Of a DNA stretch of 64,000 bases, positions 27,376 to 36,039 are shown piece after piece. The DNA lies in NCBI RefSeq assembly GCF_027213715.1, contig NZ_JAPWGM010000005.1, positions 310,001 through 374,000 of the forward strand. The letters are read 5' to 3'. Each line of letters begins with the position of its first letter. Positions within the stretch are counted from its first letter, which is position 1. The notes below the pieces were generated by a model. The model saw nothing but the letters and a program-made list of their open reading frames with translations. It ran no database searches and was not told where the DNA came from. The translations under genes were made by a program, and so were the position numbers. The stretch comes from Pedobacter punctiformis (GTDB lineage Bacteria > Bacteroidota > Bacteroidia > Sphingobacteriales > Sphingobacteriaceae).

Positions 27376-28431
27376 ATGTTTAGCTATGCACTAAAAAAAC
27401 TATTATACGGACTGGCTGTAATGGCCGGGGTAGTATTAATTGTTTTTTTATTGTTTAATATTCTACCTGGCGATCCGGCAAGGATGACCATGGGGCAAAG
27501 GGCCGATGTACAATCTCTGGAAGCCGTACGTAAAGAATTTGGCTTGGATCGTTCAAAACCAGTTCAGTTTATTTTGTATGTAAATGACCTTTCTCCGCTA
27601 AGTATTTTGGATAATGACGCAACTACACAACAAAAATATCATTATGCAAAAATAGTAGGGTTTAAGGAGAAGGCTTTGGTACTAAAGTGGCCTTACTTGC
27701 GGAGTTCTTATCAAACCAAAAGGGATGTGACCGCAATACTTTCAGAAACCGTTCCGAATACTTTTATCCTGGCACTTACGGCCATGATTTTTGCAACACT
27801 TATCGGTGTTTTTCTGGGCGTATTATCTGCCGTTTATAAAGATAGCTGGATCGATAAAGCCGCCAATACATTTGCCATTCTTGGAATATCTGCACCTTCT
27901 TTTTTTGCAGGAATAATTATTGCCTGGCTTTTTGGTTTTGTTTTAAGTAATTATACCGGTTTAAGGATGAGTGGCAGTTTGTATAGCTACGATCCTTTTA
28001 AAGGTGAAGTACTTACCCTGAGGAATTTATGGCTGCCTATGGTTACTTTAGGGCTCAGGCCGCTTGCAATTATTGTGCAGTTAACCAGAAGTGCAATGCT
28101 GGATGTACTGGCGCAGGATTATATTCGCACAGCGAGAGCAAAAGGACTTAGTAAAAATGCAATTATCTACAAACATGCCTTAAAAAATGCTTTGAACCCT
28201 GTAATTACCGCTATTTCGGGATGGTTTGCTTCTTTGCTTGCAGGCTCATTCTTTGTAGAATATGTTTTTGGCTATAACGGTTTAGGTCGTACCACCGTAA
28301 CGGCGCTGGAAATGTCTGATTTTCCTGTAGTTATGGGTTCTATTTTGTTTATTGCTTTCGTGTTTGTGGTAATTAACATTCTGGTTGATATTTTGTACGC
28401 CTATGTTGATCCAAGGGTAAAACTGGCTTAA
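27376..28431 (+). CDS. DppB/OppB-type ABC transporter permease
   Basis: A 351-aa inner-membrane permease of the peptide/nickel (Dpp/Opp) family: N-terminal helix with F-N-I-L-P-G-D-P-A, a large periplasmic insert (about residues 60-115), then the binding-protein-dependent transport domain with A-R-A-K-G-L-S-K-N-A-I in the coupling EAA loop. No DppC, ATPase or substrate-binding gene lies nearby, so partners must be elsewhere. It is co-transcribed with the DoxX-thioredoxin gene and followed by dinB-like. Confidence 0.9.
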   Translation: MFSYALKKLLYGLAVMAGVVLIVFLLFNILPGDPARMTMGQRADVQSLEAVRKEFGLDRSKPVQFILYVNDLSPLSILDNDATTQQKYHYAKIVGFKEKALVLKWPYLRSSYQTKRDVTAILSETVPNTFILALTAMIFATLIGVFLGVLSAVYKDSWIDKAANTFAILGISAPSFFAGIIIAWLFGFVLSNYTGLRMSGSLYSYDPFKGEVLTLRNLWLPMVTLGLRPLAIIVQLTRSAMLDVLAQDYIRTARAKGLSKNAIIYKHALKNALNPVITAISGWFASLLAGSFFVEYVFGYNGLGRTTVTALEMSDFPVVMGSILFIAFVFVVINILVDILYAYVDPRVKLA

Positions 28432-28434
28432 ATT

Positions 28435-28878
28435 ATGTTTCAAGAAATTGTAAATTATACTCAGCTTGCTGATCAGCGGATAATCTCGGTTTTCAATTCT
28501 TCAACGATTGATTTGCCAGAAGCGGAAAAACTGTTTAGCCATGTATTAAATGCCCAACATGTGTGGGTTAGTCGCATTAAAGGAGAAGTACCCCAATATG
28601 GCGTATGGGACGTTCACTATAGAAATGAGTTTGAAAAAATTTCAGCAGACAATTTTACTCAGATCAGAGAAATATTAAACAATACTCCCTTAAATCAAAT
28701 GGTTATTTACCACAATTCTAAGGGTGACCCATACCAAAGCAAAGTCGAAGAAATTTTATTTCATTTATTAAATCATTCTACTTATCATCGTGCTCAAATT
28801 GCTACCCTCTTTAAAAAGGCAGGGTTTGAACCTCCGGTAACAGATTATATTATGTTAAAACGCGAACATCAATTATGA
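28435..28878 (+). CDS. DinB-family protein
   Basis: A 147-aa four-helix protein of the DinB/YfiT superfamily with metal-ligand histidines in H-V-L-N-A-Q-H-V-W and H-L-L-N-H-S-T-Y-H-R-A-Q-I, the latter being the family signature. DinB proteins include thiol-dependent (bacillithiol, mycothiol) transferases, which would agree with the bacilliredoxin at 22.8 kb; the link is inference. It overlaps aroK by four bases and lies three bases after the permease. Confidence 0.87.
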   Translation: MFQEIVNYTQLADQRIISVFNSSTIDLPEAEKLFSHVLNAQHVWVSRIKGEVPQYGVWDVHYRNEFEKISADNFTQIREILNNTPLNQMVIYHNSKGDPYQSKVEEILFHLLNHSTYHRAQIATLFKKAGFEPPVTDYIMLKREHQL

Positions 28879-29387
28879 AAATTTTTCTTGTTGGATTTAT
28901 GGGCTGCGGTAAAAGCACAAAAGCAAAGCAGCTGGCACATCGCCTGGAATGCCCGGTAATTGATCTGGATGCCGAAATTGTACAATTAACAGGTAAAACC
29001 ATTGCTGAATATTTCGCAGAATTTGGCGAAAGTGGCTTTAGAAATCTGGAACGCGAAACATTAAAAACTTTCAATTATCCTGAGACCTGCGTTGTGGCAA
29101 CAGGAGGCGGTTTACCATGCTTTTTTGATAATATGGAATGGATGAACGAAAATGGAGCAACTGTTTATCTTCAGATGGAGCCCGCTGCATTGGTTTCCAG
29201 ATTACACAATCGCCAAAAACGCCCGTTAATAAAGGATATGGATGATGAACAGCTTCTTGAGTTTATTAAGATGAAACTTCAGGAACGTGATCCTTTTTAT
29301 ACAAAAGCACAGATTATTGTTAATGCATTTGATCTGGATGCAGAAAAATTAGAAGATGAATTAAAGGCTAAACATAAACTTGCCTAA
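28875..29387 (+). CDS. aroK: Shikimate kinase
   Basis: A 170-aa P-loop kinase phosphorylating shikimate in aromatic amino-acid synthesis. Walker A is G7-F-M-G-C-G-K-S-T15; the shikimate-binding segment D-L-D-A-E-I, the E-x-G-E-x-x-F-R-x-x-E motif (F-G-E-S-G-F-R-N-L-E) and A-T-G-G-G-L-P are present, and the lid holds R-Q-K-R-P-L-I. It overlaps the dinB-like stop codon by ATGA, implying translational coupling. Confidence 0.95.
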   Translation: MKIFLVGFMGCGKSTKAKQLAHRLECPVIDLDAEIVQLTGKTIAEYFAEFGESGFRNLERETLKTFNYPETCVVATGGGLPCFFDNMEWMNENGATVYLQMEPAALVSRLHNRQKRPLIKDMDDEQLLEFIKMKLQERDPFYTKAQIIVNAFDLDAEKLEDELKAKHKLA

Positions 29388-29395
29388 AACTATCT

Positions 29396-29803
29396 TTAAA
29401 CCTGACCTTCGTTTTCCTGATCGAATTGTTCTTCAATATATTTGATTTTTGTTTTTCCATGAGGCGAAGGTTCGCCGTAATCGTTAATATTTACAAAAAC
29501 AATCTTATCAATAGTTAAAATACTCTTGCGGGTAATTTTATTTCTCACTTCGCAACACATGGTAATAGAAGTATTGCCGAAAGCGGTTGCCGTGATGCCC
29601 ATTTCAATAATGTCGCCTAGCTTTCCTGAACTCACAAAATTGATTTCAGACATGTATTTCGTCACCACTTTTGGGTTTTCCAATTGAACAATGGCGTAAA
29701 TTGCGGCCTCTTCATCAATCCATTTTAAAAGACTTCCTCCAAATAAACCGCCATTTGGATTTAAATCTTCCGGTTTAATCCATTTACGTGTGTGAAAATT
29801 CAT
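29396..29803 (-). CDS. Acyl-CoA thioesterase (hotdog fold)
   Basis: A 135-aa single-hotdog protein like YciA. It starts with N-x-x-G-x-L-F-G-G-x-L-L-x-W-I-D-E-E-A, the family signature including the catalytic Asp on the central helix. It ends in a charged tail. It hydrolyses acyl-CoA; chain preference cannot be read. It converges with aroK, eight bases apart, and stands alone. Confidence 0.87.
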   Translation of the reverse strand: MNFHTRKWIKPEDLNPNGGLFGGSLLKWIDEEAAIYAIVQLENPKVVTKYMSEINFVSSGKLGDIIEMGITATAFGNTSITMCCEVRNKITRKSILTIDKIVFVNINDYGEPSPHGKTKIKYIEEQFDQENEGQV

Positions 29804-29900
29804 ATGATCAATATTTGAATTAAAATGATGTACGGAATCTCCGTAATCTTACTGCAAAGCTATCTTTTTAAACATGATTATTTTTCAGCAAAGGGTAATT

Positions 29901-31382
29901 TCATTCAAATTTAATCCCATCATCGATAATTTTGGCCGATAACAGCGCCAGAGGAATCCCACCCCCGGGATGTACACTTCCACCACAGAAATAAAGGTTT
30001 TTAATTTTCGAACTGAAATTTGGATGTCGTAAAAAGGCTGAAAACTGATTATTAGAACTATTGCCGTATAAAGATCCCTGATAAGAACCTGTTTTACTTT
30101 CTATGCTTCGGGGATCAAGAATTTCCTCACAAATAATATTATTTTCCAGGTTTGTTTTTAAAACGCGGTTGATCTTTTTAACAATGTTTAATTTTGCTTC
30201 TTTAATTAATATATCCCAATCCTGACCCTTGTTTGCCGGTACATTAATCATTACAAACCAGTTTTCGCAGCCTTTTGGCGCATCACTTTTAAGGTGTTTT
30301 GAAGTAATGTTAATGTAAATAGTTGGATCCTCGGTAATGATTTGGTCTTTCCAAATGGCATTAAACTCGTCCTGATAATTTTTTGTAAATAAAATATTGT
30401 GAAGCCCTAACTCATCATAATTACCTTTTATGCCCCAGTAAAAGATTAAAGCAGAGCTGCTGCGTTCTTGCTGCAAAAGCTTTTTAGGTGGCTTTATTTT
30501 CTTGAGCAGGTTTTTGTAGGTAAACCAAATGTCTAAATTGGAAACGACTACATCAGCCTGTAAAATCACATTGTTAACTTTTACTCCCTTTACTTTAAAT
30601 TTTTTATCCTCTGAGTAAATAATTTCATCAATCTTTTGGCTAAAATAAAAGTTAACGCCTAAATCTTCTGCCAGTTTTACCAAAGCAGTAATAATGCTGT
30701 ACATCCCTTTTTTCGGTAAAAATGCACCGAAATGATATTCGAAATGCGGAATTATATTTAATGTTGCAGGAGCCTGATAGGGATTGGAGCCATTATAAGT
30801 AGCATAACGGTTAAACAGCTGTACAATTCTCGGGTCTTTAAAAAAAACTTCGTTTGCTTTGTTTTGCGTTCTGAAAGCATCAATTTTTCCAAAGCTGAAA
30901 ATTGATTTAATGGTATCGAAATGCAGATAGCTTCTAAGTTTGTGTAAACTTCTCTCTAAAAAAACCTTGTGCGTGATTTTATAAATGGTTTCGCTTTTTT
31001 TTAAAAAACGAGTAATTTCCTGCGCTTTAGAATTTGTTTTTTCTTGTATTTCCTGTGCAAATTGCTCCAAATCAGCTTTTGAGGTCAGTCTTAATCCGTC
31101 TTCATAAAAATACCTGCAAATTTCTTCCAGTTGGTCATATTCAAAATAATCAGAAGGGTTCTTATTTGCAATTTTAAAAAGTTCATCCACATATTGTGGC
31201 ATTGTAAAAAGACTTGGTCCTGCATCAAACCTAAAGCCGTTGAGGTTTATTTCTGTAAGTTTTCCACCAGAATAGGTGTTGGCTTCAAAAATATCCACCT
31301 CATAGCCCTTAACAGCCATCCGTATTGCAGATGCGATGCCGGCTATACCGGCACCTATAATAATTGCTTTTGATTTAGGCAT
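29901..31382 (-). CDS. crtD: Carotenoid desaturase, CrtD-like (1-hydroxycarotenoid 3,4-desaturase) or CrtI-type
   Basis: A 493-aa FAD-dependent enzyme of the phytoene-desaturase family. The dinucleotide fold is I-I-G10-A-G12-I-A-G15, followed by F-E-A-N-T-Y-S-G-G-K and R-F-D-A-G-P-S-L-F-T-M-P. The C-terminal FAD motif is Y-F-C-G-G-S-V-H-P-G-G-G-I-P. The GGKL and F-T-M-P-Q-Y-V-D form is the one I associate with CrtD rather than CrtI, which fits the CruF-like hydratase at 39.8 kb that would make its 1-hydroxy substrate. A plain CrtI or CrtN role is not excluded. It sits 19 bases downstream of the M28 peptidase gene on the same strand. Confidence 0.75.
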   Translation of the reverse strand: MPKSKAIIIGAGIAGIASAIRMAVKGYEVDIFEANTYSGGKLTEINLNGFRFDAGPSLFTMPQYVDELFKIANKNPSDYFEYDQLEEICRYFYEDGLRLTSKADLEQFAQEIQEKTNSKAQEITRFLKKSETIYKITHKVFLERSLHKLRSYLHFDTIKSIFSFGKIDAFRTQNKANEVFFKDPRIVQLFNRYATYNGSNPYQAPATLNIIPHFEYHFGAFLPKKGMYSIITALVKLAEDLGVNFYFSQKIDEIIYSEDKKFKVKGVKVNNVILQADVVVSNLDIWFTYKNLLKKIKPPKKLLQQERSSSALIFYWGIKGNYDELGLHNILFTKNYQDEFNAIWKDQIITEDPTIYINITSKHLKSDAPKGCENWFVMINVPANKGQDWDILIKEAKLNIVKKINRVLKTNLENNIICEEILDPRSIESKTGSYQGSLYGNSSNNQFSAFLRHPNFSSKIKNLYFCGGSVHPGGGIPLALLSAKIIDDGIKFE

Positions 31383-31401
31383 TAAACAATTGAAAGATGT
31401 G

Positions 31402-33105
31402 TTACTTCAACGCCTCTAAATAAATATTTGTTTGCTTTTCAACTTCGTTAACCGCAAACTTTATTGCAGAACCTACTCTTGTGGTTTCAGCTTTAACCGG
31501 CATTTTGTTTATCGTTGCGAGGGCATCTATATACCATTTGCTCCAAACTTCTATAATGTGTTTCTCGTCTGCAGCTGATTTGCCTTCAGCAATTGCTTTT
31601 TTGCTGAGTTCAAATTCTGTCTTTAAACGCGTTAAAGCATCATTTTTAACTTGTGTTACTGTTGTGCTTGCTGTATTTTCGTTTGCATTAATCAGTGTAT
31701 AAGCTGCTGTTAAGCCACTAACTCCAACATTTTTCATTTCCGTAGCCGAAACTTTATCAATCCGGTCATTATCGGTGTGGTAAAAAACATCTGTAAAATG
31801 CCACATCAACAAGCCCGGTATTTTGTTTTGCAAAAAAGGAGTATGGTCACTGCCACCTTCAAAAGGATTATAGTTTACTGTCCAATTTGCAAACTTGCCC
31901 TGTGTCTTGCAAATATCAAAGATAAAATCATTGAAATAATGCGGAAAAAGGTCTTTTTCTTTTACATCTCCTGCACCCCATTCGGTATGTTTATCTGTTC
32001 CACGGGTCCAGATTGCTGAAGGATCGGGCATTTTCTCAATTAAAAAAGAACCACCGGTTTTTTTGGTGTCTTCTCCAACCATATCTAAGCTCATTCCCCA
32101 TAGAATGCCTTTGGCCCTGACAGTATCCTCCGTAATGTAACGTCTGGTTGAAACAATTTCATCACCCCACAAAAAGGTTAAGCTACGTTGAGGTTTTATT
32201 TTTTTAGATTGATATAACGCCGCTGTTAAACGGGCCATTTCGGCCAGGGTTCCAACACCACTTGCATTGTCGTTGGCTCCGGGTTCCTGCACATGTGCGC
32301 TAAATACAAAGCGTTCTTGCGGTTTCACACTGCCTTTTACATTGGCAACAATTGTTAATTCCTCCGATGGATAAACTTTGGTTTCAATATTAACTTTTAG
32401 CTTAACAGCGCCTTTTCCACAGCTTGCTTTTAATTTCTCTTTTGCCGCATAAGATAAAAGCAATGTCCAAACTTCACTGTTGGCTTTCATACTGCCAAAT
32501 TGGATGGAAGTTTGATGAACTTCAGGCTGCGTATATTTAGGCATTGAGTACCCCAAAACACCAATGGCACCTGCTTTTGTTGCAATTGCAAGTAATCTTG
32601 AAGGATGAGATTCAGAAAAAATGATTTTACCCTTTAAATCCATTTTCTCAATTTCCGAAGGCATTATTTTTGAAAGATAAACCACTTCAGCAGTAGAACC
32701 ACCGGCAGGAGTAGAGCCACAATTAATCGGAATCATATTGCGGTTTGTTTTATAAGAGATTAAAGGTGTTGATTCTCCTATAATTTCAATACTGGCGTTA
32801 ACAGGCTCCCAGGTATTATTTTTCATCGCCCGTTTCTCAATCCTATACGTTAAGGGCGCTTCAAATTCATTTTGCTTTTGTTCAACAAAGCCTGCTTTTT
32901 TTAAAATATTTTCAACATAACTAATACTTGTATTAAAGCCCGTATTACCAGGTACCCTGAAATATTTTTCTACAAAAGAAGTTGTCTCAAAGGCGTTTTT
33001 CTCTATAAAACCAGCCCTGGTTAATTTGAAATAGGGATCTGCCGGGCTTTGAGCGTAAGTTGTTATTCCCGCTAAAAGCAGGGCTAAAAGTATCTTTGTT
33101 TTCAT
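31402..33105 (-). CDS. Secreted M28-family peptidase, divergent
   Basis: A 567-aa protein with signal peptide ending T-T-Y-A-Q. A PA-like region (about 130-230) precedes the M28 domain. Metal-site counterparts are H271 (A-H-V-Q-E-P), D279 (A-N-D-N-A-S-G), W-G-D-E-I, S-L-D-M-V-G-E-D and Y-H-T-D-N-D. The catalytic Glu-Glu pair usual in M28 reads Asp-Glu here, and the first motif is HVQEP rather than HxD. These differences suggest a distinct subfamily, still probably a zinc aminopeptidase. A C-terminal helical tail of about 85 residues follows. Confidence 0.85.
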   Translation of the reverse strand: MKTKILLALLLAGITTYAQSPADPYFKLTRAGFIEKNAFETTSFVEKYFRVPGNTGFNTSISYVENILKKAGFVEQKQNEFEAPLTYRIEKRAMKNNTWEPVNASIEIIGESTPLISYKTNRNMIPINCGSTPAGGSTAEVVYLSKIMPSEIEKMDLKGKIIFSESHPSRLLAIATKAGAIGVLGYSMPKYTQPEVHQTSIQFGSMKANSEVWTLLLSYAAKEKLKASCGKGAVKLKVNIETKVYPSEELTIVANVKGSVKPQERFVFSAHVQEPGANDNASGVGTLAEMARLTAALYQSKKIKPQRSLTFLWGDEIVSTRRYITEDTVRAKGILWGMSLDMVGEDTKKTGGSFLIEKMPDPSAIWTRGTDKHTEWGAGDVKEKDLFPHYFNDFIFDICKTQGKFANWTVNYNPFEGGSDHTPFLQNKIPGLLMWHFTDVFYHTDNDRIDKVSATEMKNVGVSGLTAAYTLINANENTASTTVTQVKNDALTRLKTEFELSKKAIAEGKSAADEKHIIEVWSKWYIDALATINKMPVKAETTRVGSAIKFAVNEVEKQTNIYLEALK

Positions 33106-33164
33106 CTTAAAAGCTAAAGCCGAAAGATACTAAGAAATAATTTTATAGTGCTTTAACTCTATGA

Positions 33165-33623
33165 CTAATCGTAACGTTTTCCACGCTTATTTTTCAAACC
33201 TTCATCCACTGAAAGCGGTCCTGAGCCTACAACCCAAAAGAGGATAAGCATAAAAAGAACCAATATCGATAACCATAACTCCGAATTTGGCATAGAAAAT
33301 CCCCGGGTAAGGTTAACAAAGAAAACGGCAAAAAGCAAAATTGGAATTTGAATAACCACGGCAAAACGGGTTACCAGGCCAAGTATAATTAAAATACCAC
33401 CAACCAGATGTGCAAACGCTACAACATGGATGGCCACACTAATTAACATGCTGGAGAAACCGAAAACATTGTTTTGAGTGATTAAATTTTGCAGTGTCGA
33501 AGTGTCGCTAATAAATGAAACACCTTTGCCGAAAATAACGAGGCCGAGAATGATTCGCAAAAAATCCAGCCATTTTGATTGATGAACATCGCCCCAATGT
33601 TCAATTTTACGGATAACGTTCAT
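33165..33623 (-). CDS. DoxX-family membrane protein
   Basis: A 152-aa protein with four transmembrane helices. It carries L-D-F-L-R-I-I-L-G-L-V-I-F-G-K-G early and A-F-A-H-L-V-G-G-I-L-I-I-L-G-L in the second half, the DoxX pattern. It ends in a basic tail (N-K-R-G-K-R). DoxX proteins are small quinone- or redox-associated membrane proteins. No operon partner: the M28 gene follows after 60 bases and could be read through. Confidence 0.83.
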   Translation of the reverse strand: MNVIRKIEHWGDVHQSKWLDFLRIILGLVIFGKGVSFISDTSTLQNLITQNNVFGFSSMLISVAIHVVAFAHLVGGILIILGLVTRFAVVIQIPILLFAVFFVNLTRGFSMPNSELWLSILVLFMLILFWVVGSGPLSVDEGLKNKRGKRYD

Positions 33624-33744
33624 GATGAACCTCCTTTTTTGTTAAATGATATATTAAGTTACAAATTAATATCTAACAATCAAATAGTTATACGGTTCTG
33701 ATTAAGGCAATTTGTTTTTTCTTCAGGCAATCTGAACCCTAACT

Positions 33745-34128
33745 TTATTCAAGTTTATAGATATCTTCATATTTCAGGTAAGCCTTTCTGCTAATTGTAT
33801 ATATCGGGCTGCCATTTTGATCTATAATAAGCGCCAAACTCTCGTCATTATTTTTAGGGAAATTAATTTGGTAACCTCTGCCATCTCCTAATTTAATTCC
33901 ATAAGTTTTTATAGAGTTTGCAATTTTAACAGAATTTTGAGTGTAGTCAAATTTGATGTTTTTTCCGGTACTATCTTTAACGGTAAAGCTTTTGGCATCA
34001 AATGATATTTCAAATTTCGCACCTTTAAAATCTGTGGCCTTCCACGAGCCCCTGTAAGTGTCTGATCCACTACATGCAATTAATAATACGGAGTATATTC
34101 CCAATAATAGAGCGCTAATTTTTTTCAT
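33745..34128 (-). CDS. Putative lipoprotein of unknown function
   Basis: A 127-aa protein with a lipoprotein signal (hydrophobic helix then L-I-A-C-S-G-S, lipidation at C19). The mature part starts T-Y-R-G-S-W-K-A-T-D-F-K-G and looks like a small beta-barrel of the kind used for lipocalin-like secreted proteins. A -7 element TATATTTG on the minus strand lies at 34184-34191. No family is recognised. Confidence 0.62.
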   Translation of the reverse strand: MKKISALLLGIYSVLLIACSGSDTYRGSWKATDFKGAKFEISFDAKSFTVKDSTGKNIKFDYTQNSVKIANSIKTYGIKLGDGRGYQINFPKNNDESLALIIDQNGSPIYTISRKAYLKYEDIYKLE

Positions 34129-34283
34129 GTTTTAATGATTTAAGTTAAATTTTTAGAATTTTAAATGTGGCTGTGTACTACATCAAATATACATAACCCG
34201 ACACAATTTTAAAGTTTCTAAAAGTAGTTTGCAAATCACCCGAAAAAATAACGTAAAATTAACTGAAATTTAATTTGAACCGT

Positions 34284-34314
34284 TTTGGTTTTTGGTCTGA
34301 ATTTTGTATACTTG
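34284..34314 (+). promoter_or_regulatory. Promoter of the 36-aa small gene
   Basis: TTTG at 34284-34287, a 19-base spacer, and TATACTTG at 34307-34314 (one base from consensus). Transcription should start about 34320, just before the Shine-Dalgarno site. Confidence 0.55.
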
Positions 34315-34337
34315 TATAAACAGGGAGGTTTTTTATC

Positions 34338-34448
34338 ATGAGTAAAGAAGTTTTAGAGTTTTCAGTACAAATTGATGAGAAGTTTGACGTAAATTTTAAT
34401 TGGTTAGGTGGCTTTTGGGGCACAGCATTAAAATTTATTGGAAGATAA
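34338..34448 (+). CDS. Small peptide gene (36 aa) with strong Shine-Dalgarno site
   Basis: ATG at 34338 opens a 36-codon frame ending TAA at 34446-34448. The N-terminal half is acidic (M-S-K-E-V-L-E-F-S-V-Q-I-D-E-K-F-D) and the C-terminal half amphipathic and basic (N-W-L-G-G-F-W-G-T-A-L-K-F-I-G-R). AGGGAGG at 34322-34328 sits nine bases before the ATG, an unusually strong Shine-Dalgarno for a Bacteroidota genome. A promoter lies at 34284-34314. A 7-base stem, AAATCAC/GTGATTT at 34455-34500, follows. The Gly-Gly could be a leader-peptide cleavage site, but no processing transporter is nearby. Confidence 0.55.
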   Translation: MSKEVLEFSVQIDEKFDVNFNWLGGFWGTALKFIGR

Positions 34449-34611
34449 TTTTTGAAATCACGATTTTATTGACGGACGATTCTTGTTCGATGAGTGATTT
34501 ATTGCCTAATATTTCGTTATTTTATTCTTAAAATCCTTCTTTATTTGTATTCATTCTGACCTTAGTTTTCTACTTTAGTCTTTCAGGTTTTCCCCTTATC
34601 TTTGCAAAATA

Positions 34612-36024
34612 ATGAGCAGAAGAAAACCCGGTACAGTAACTATAATTCCCAATGTACATATTATTGATATTGCAGAAGAAGGAAAAGGTGTAGGCAAAGC
34701 TGATGAGCTAGTCATTTTTGTTGATAAAGCCGTTCCCGGCGATGTTGTTGATGTAAGGTTAACTAAAAAGAAAAAAAACTTCGCAGAAGCCGTAATTGAG
34801 CAACTGCACGAAAAATCTGCATTAAGAACCGATCCGTTCTGTCCCCATTTTGGAACTTGTGGTGGTTGCAAATGGCAACACATGGGTTACGATTCCCAAT
34901 TAAAATTTAAACAAAAAAATGTTGAGGCTGCTTTACAACGCCTTGGTAAAATAGATACTTCATCTGCCGAGCCTATTCTGGGTTCTGTAAAAAACAGGTA
35001 TTACCGTAATAAACTGGAGTTTACTTTTTCTAACAAACGCTGGTTAGAGAAAACGGATATCGAGCGTGATGAAGATTTTGATATGAATGCCCTTGGTTTT
35101 CATGTGCCATTACGTTTTGATAAAATTTTAGATATCGAACATTGTTATTTACAAGATGATCCGTCGAACCAGATTCGTAACGCTGTTCGTAAATATGCAA
35201 CAGAAAACCAATTGTCGTTTTACGATTTACGCAACCATGAAGGTGCTTTACGTAACCTGATTATCCGTACGTCAACAACAGGAGAGGTAATGGTGGCGGT
35301 TATATTTGCTTATCCCGAGCAGGAGCAAGTAGATGGGTTGATGAGCTTCTTAAAATCAGCGTTTCCTCAAATTACTTCGTTGTTGTATATTATTAATCAG
35401 AAGAAGAACGATACTATTTTTGATCAGGAAGTCATTACTTTTTCCGGAAGAGATCATATTTTCGAAGAAATGGATGGTATCCGCTTTAAAATCGGAGTGA
35501 AATCTTTTTATCAAACGAATTCAGAACAAGCTTTTGAATTGTACAAAATTACCAGAGAATTTGCCGGTTTTAAAGGCAATGAATTGGTTTATGATTTGTA
35601 CACCGGCGCCGGAACAATTGCGAATTTTGTTGCTAAAAATGTAAAGCAGGTTGTTGGTGTTGAATATGTGCCAACAGCAATAGAAGATGCTAAATTTAAC
35701 TCCGCATTAAACGGAATTGAGAATACGATTTTCTATGCAGGCGATATGAAGGATATTTTAACTTCAGCCTTTATTGCTGAACATGGTAAACCTGATGTGG
35801 TAATTACTGATCCGCCGAGAGCAGGCATGCATGCAGATGTTGTACAGCGATTGCTGGAAATGGAAGCCGAAAAAATTGTTTATGTAAGTTGTAATGCCGC
35901 TACACAAGCTCGGGATTTAGAATTGCTTAGTTTAAAATATAATGTTGAGCGGATTAAACCGGTGGATATGTTTCCGCATACTCAACACGTAGAAAATGTA
36001 GTTTTATTGAGATTAAAGGCTTAA
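34612..36024 (+). CDS. rlmD: 23S rRNA (uracil-C5)-methyltransferase RlmD
   Basis: A 470-aa tRNA/rRNA uracil methyltransferase of the TrmA/RlmCD family. An N-terminal TRAM domain (about 10-65) is followed by the iron-sulfur cysteines C77, C83 and C86 (C-P-H-F-G-T-C-G-G-C-K-W) with a fourth near 178. The SAM site is L-Y-T-G-A-G-T-I, and the catalytic cysteine is C427 in Y-V-S-C-N-A-A-T. RlmC and RlmD cannot be separated with certainty. A -7 element TATCTTTG (34597-34604) lies eight bases before the ATG. A small conserved-looking gene follows 15 bases later. Confidence 0.92.
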   Translation: MSRRKPGTVTIIPNVHIIDIAEEGKGVGKADELVIFVDKAVPGDVVDVRLTKKKKNFAEAVIEQLHEKSALRTDPFCPHFGTCGGCKWQHMGYDSQLKFKQKNVEAALQRLGKIDTSSAEPILGSVKNRYYRNKLEFTFSNKRWLEKTDIERDEDFDMNALGFHVPLRFDKILDIEHCYLQDDPSNQIRNAVRKYATENQLSFYDLRNHEGALRNLIIRTSTTGEVMVAVIFAYPEQEQVDGLMSFLKSAFPQITSLLYIINQKKNDTIFDQEVITFSGRDHIFEEMDGIRFKIGVKSFYQTNSEQAFELYKITREFAGFKGNELVYDLYTGAGTIANFVAKNVKQVVGVEYVPTAIEDAKFNSALNGIENTIFYAGDMKDILTSAFIAEHGKPDVVITDPPRAGMHADVVQRLLEMEAEKIVYVSCNAATQARDLELLSLKYNVERIKPVDMFPHTQHVENVVLLRLKA

Positions 36025-36039
36025 GATTTTAACTTAGAT

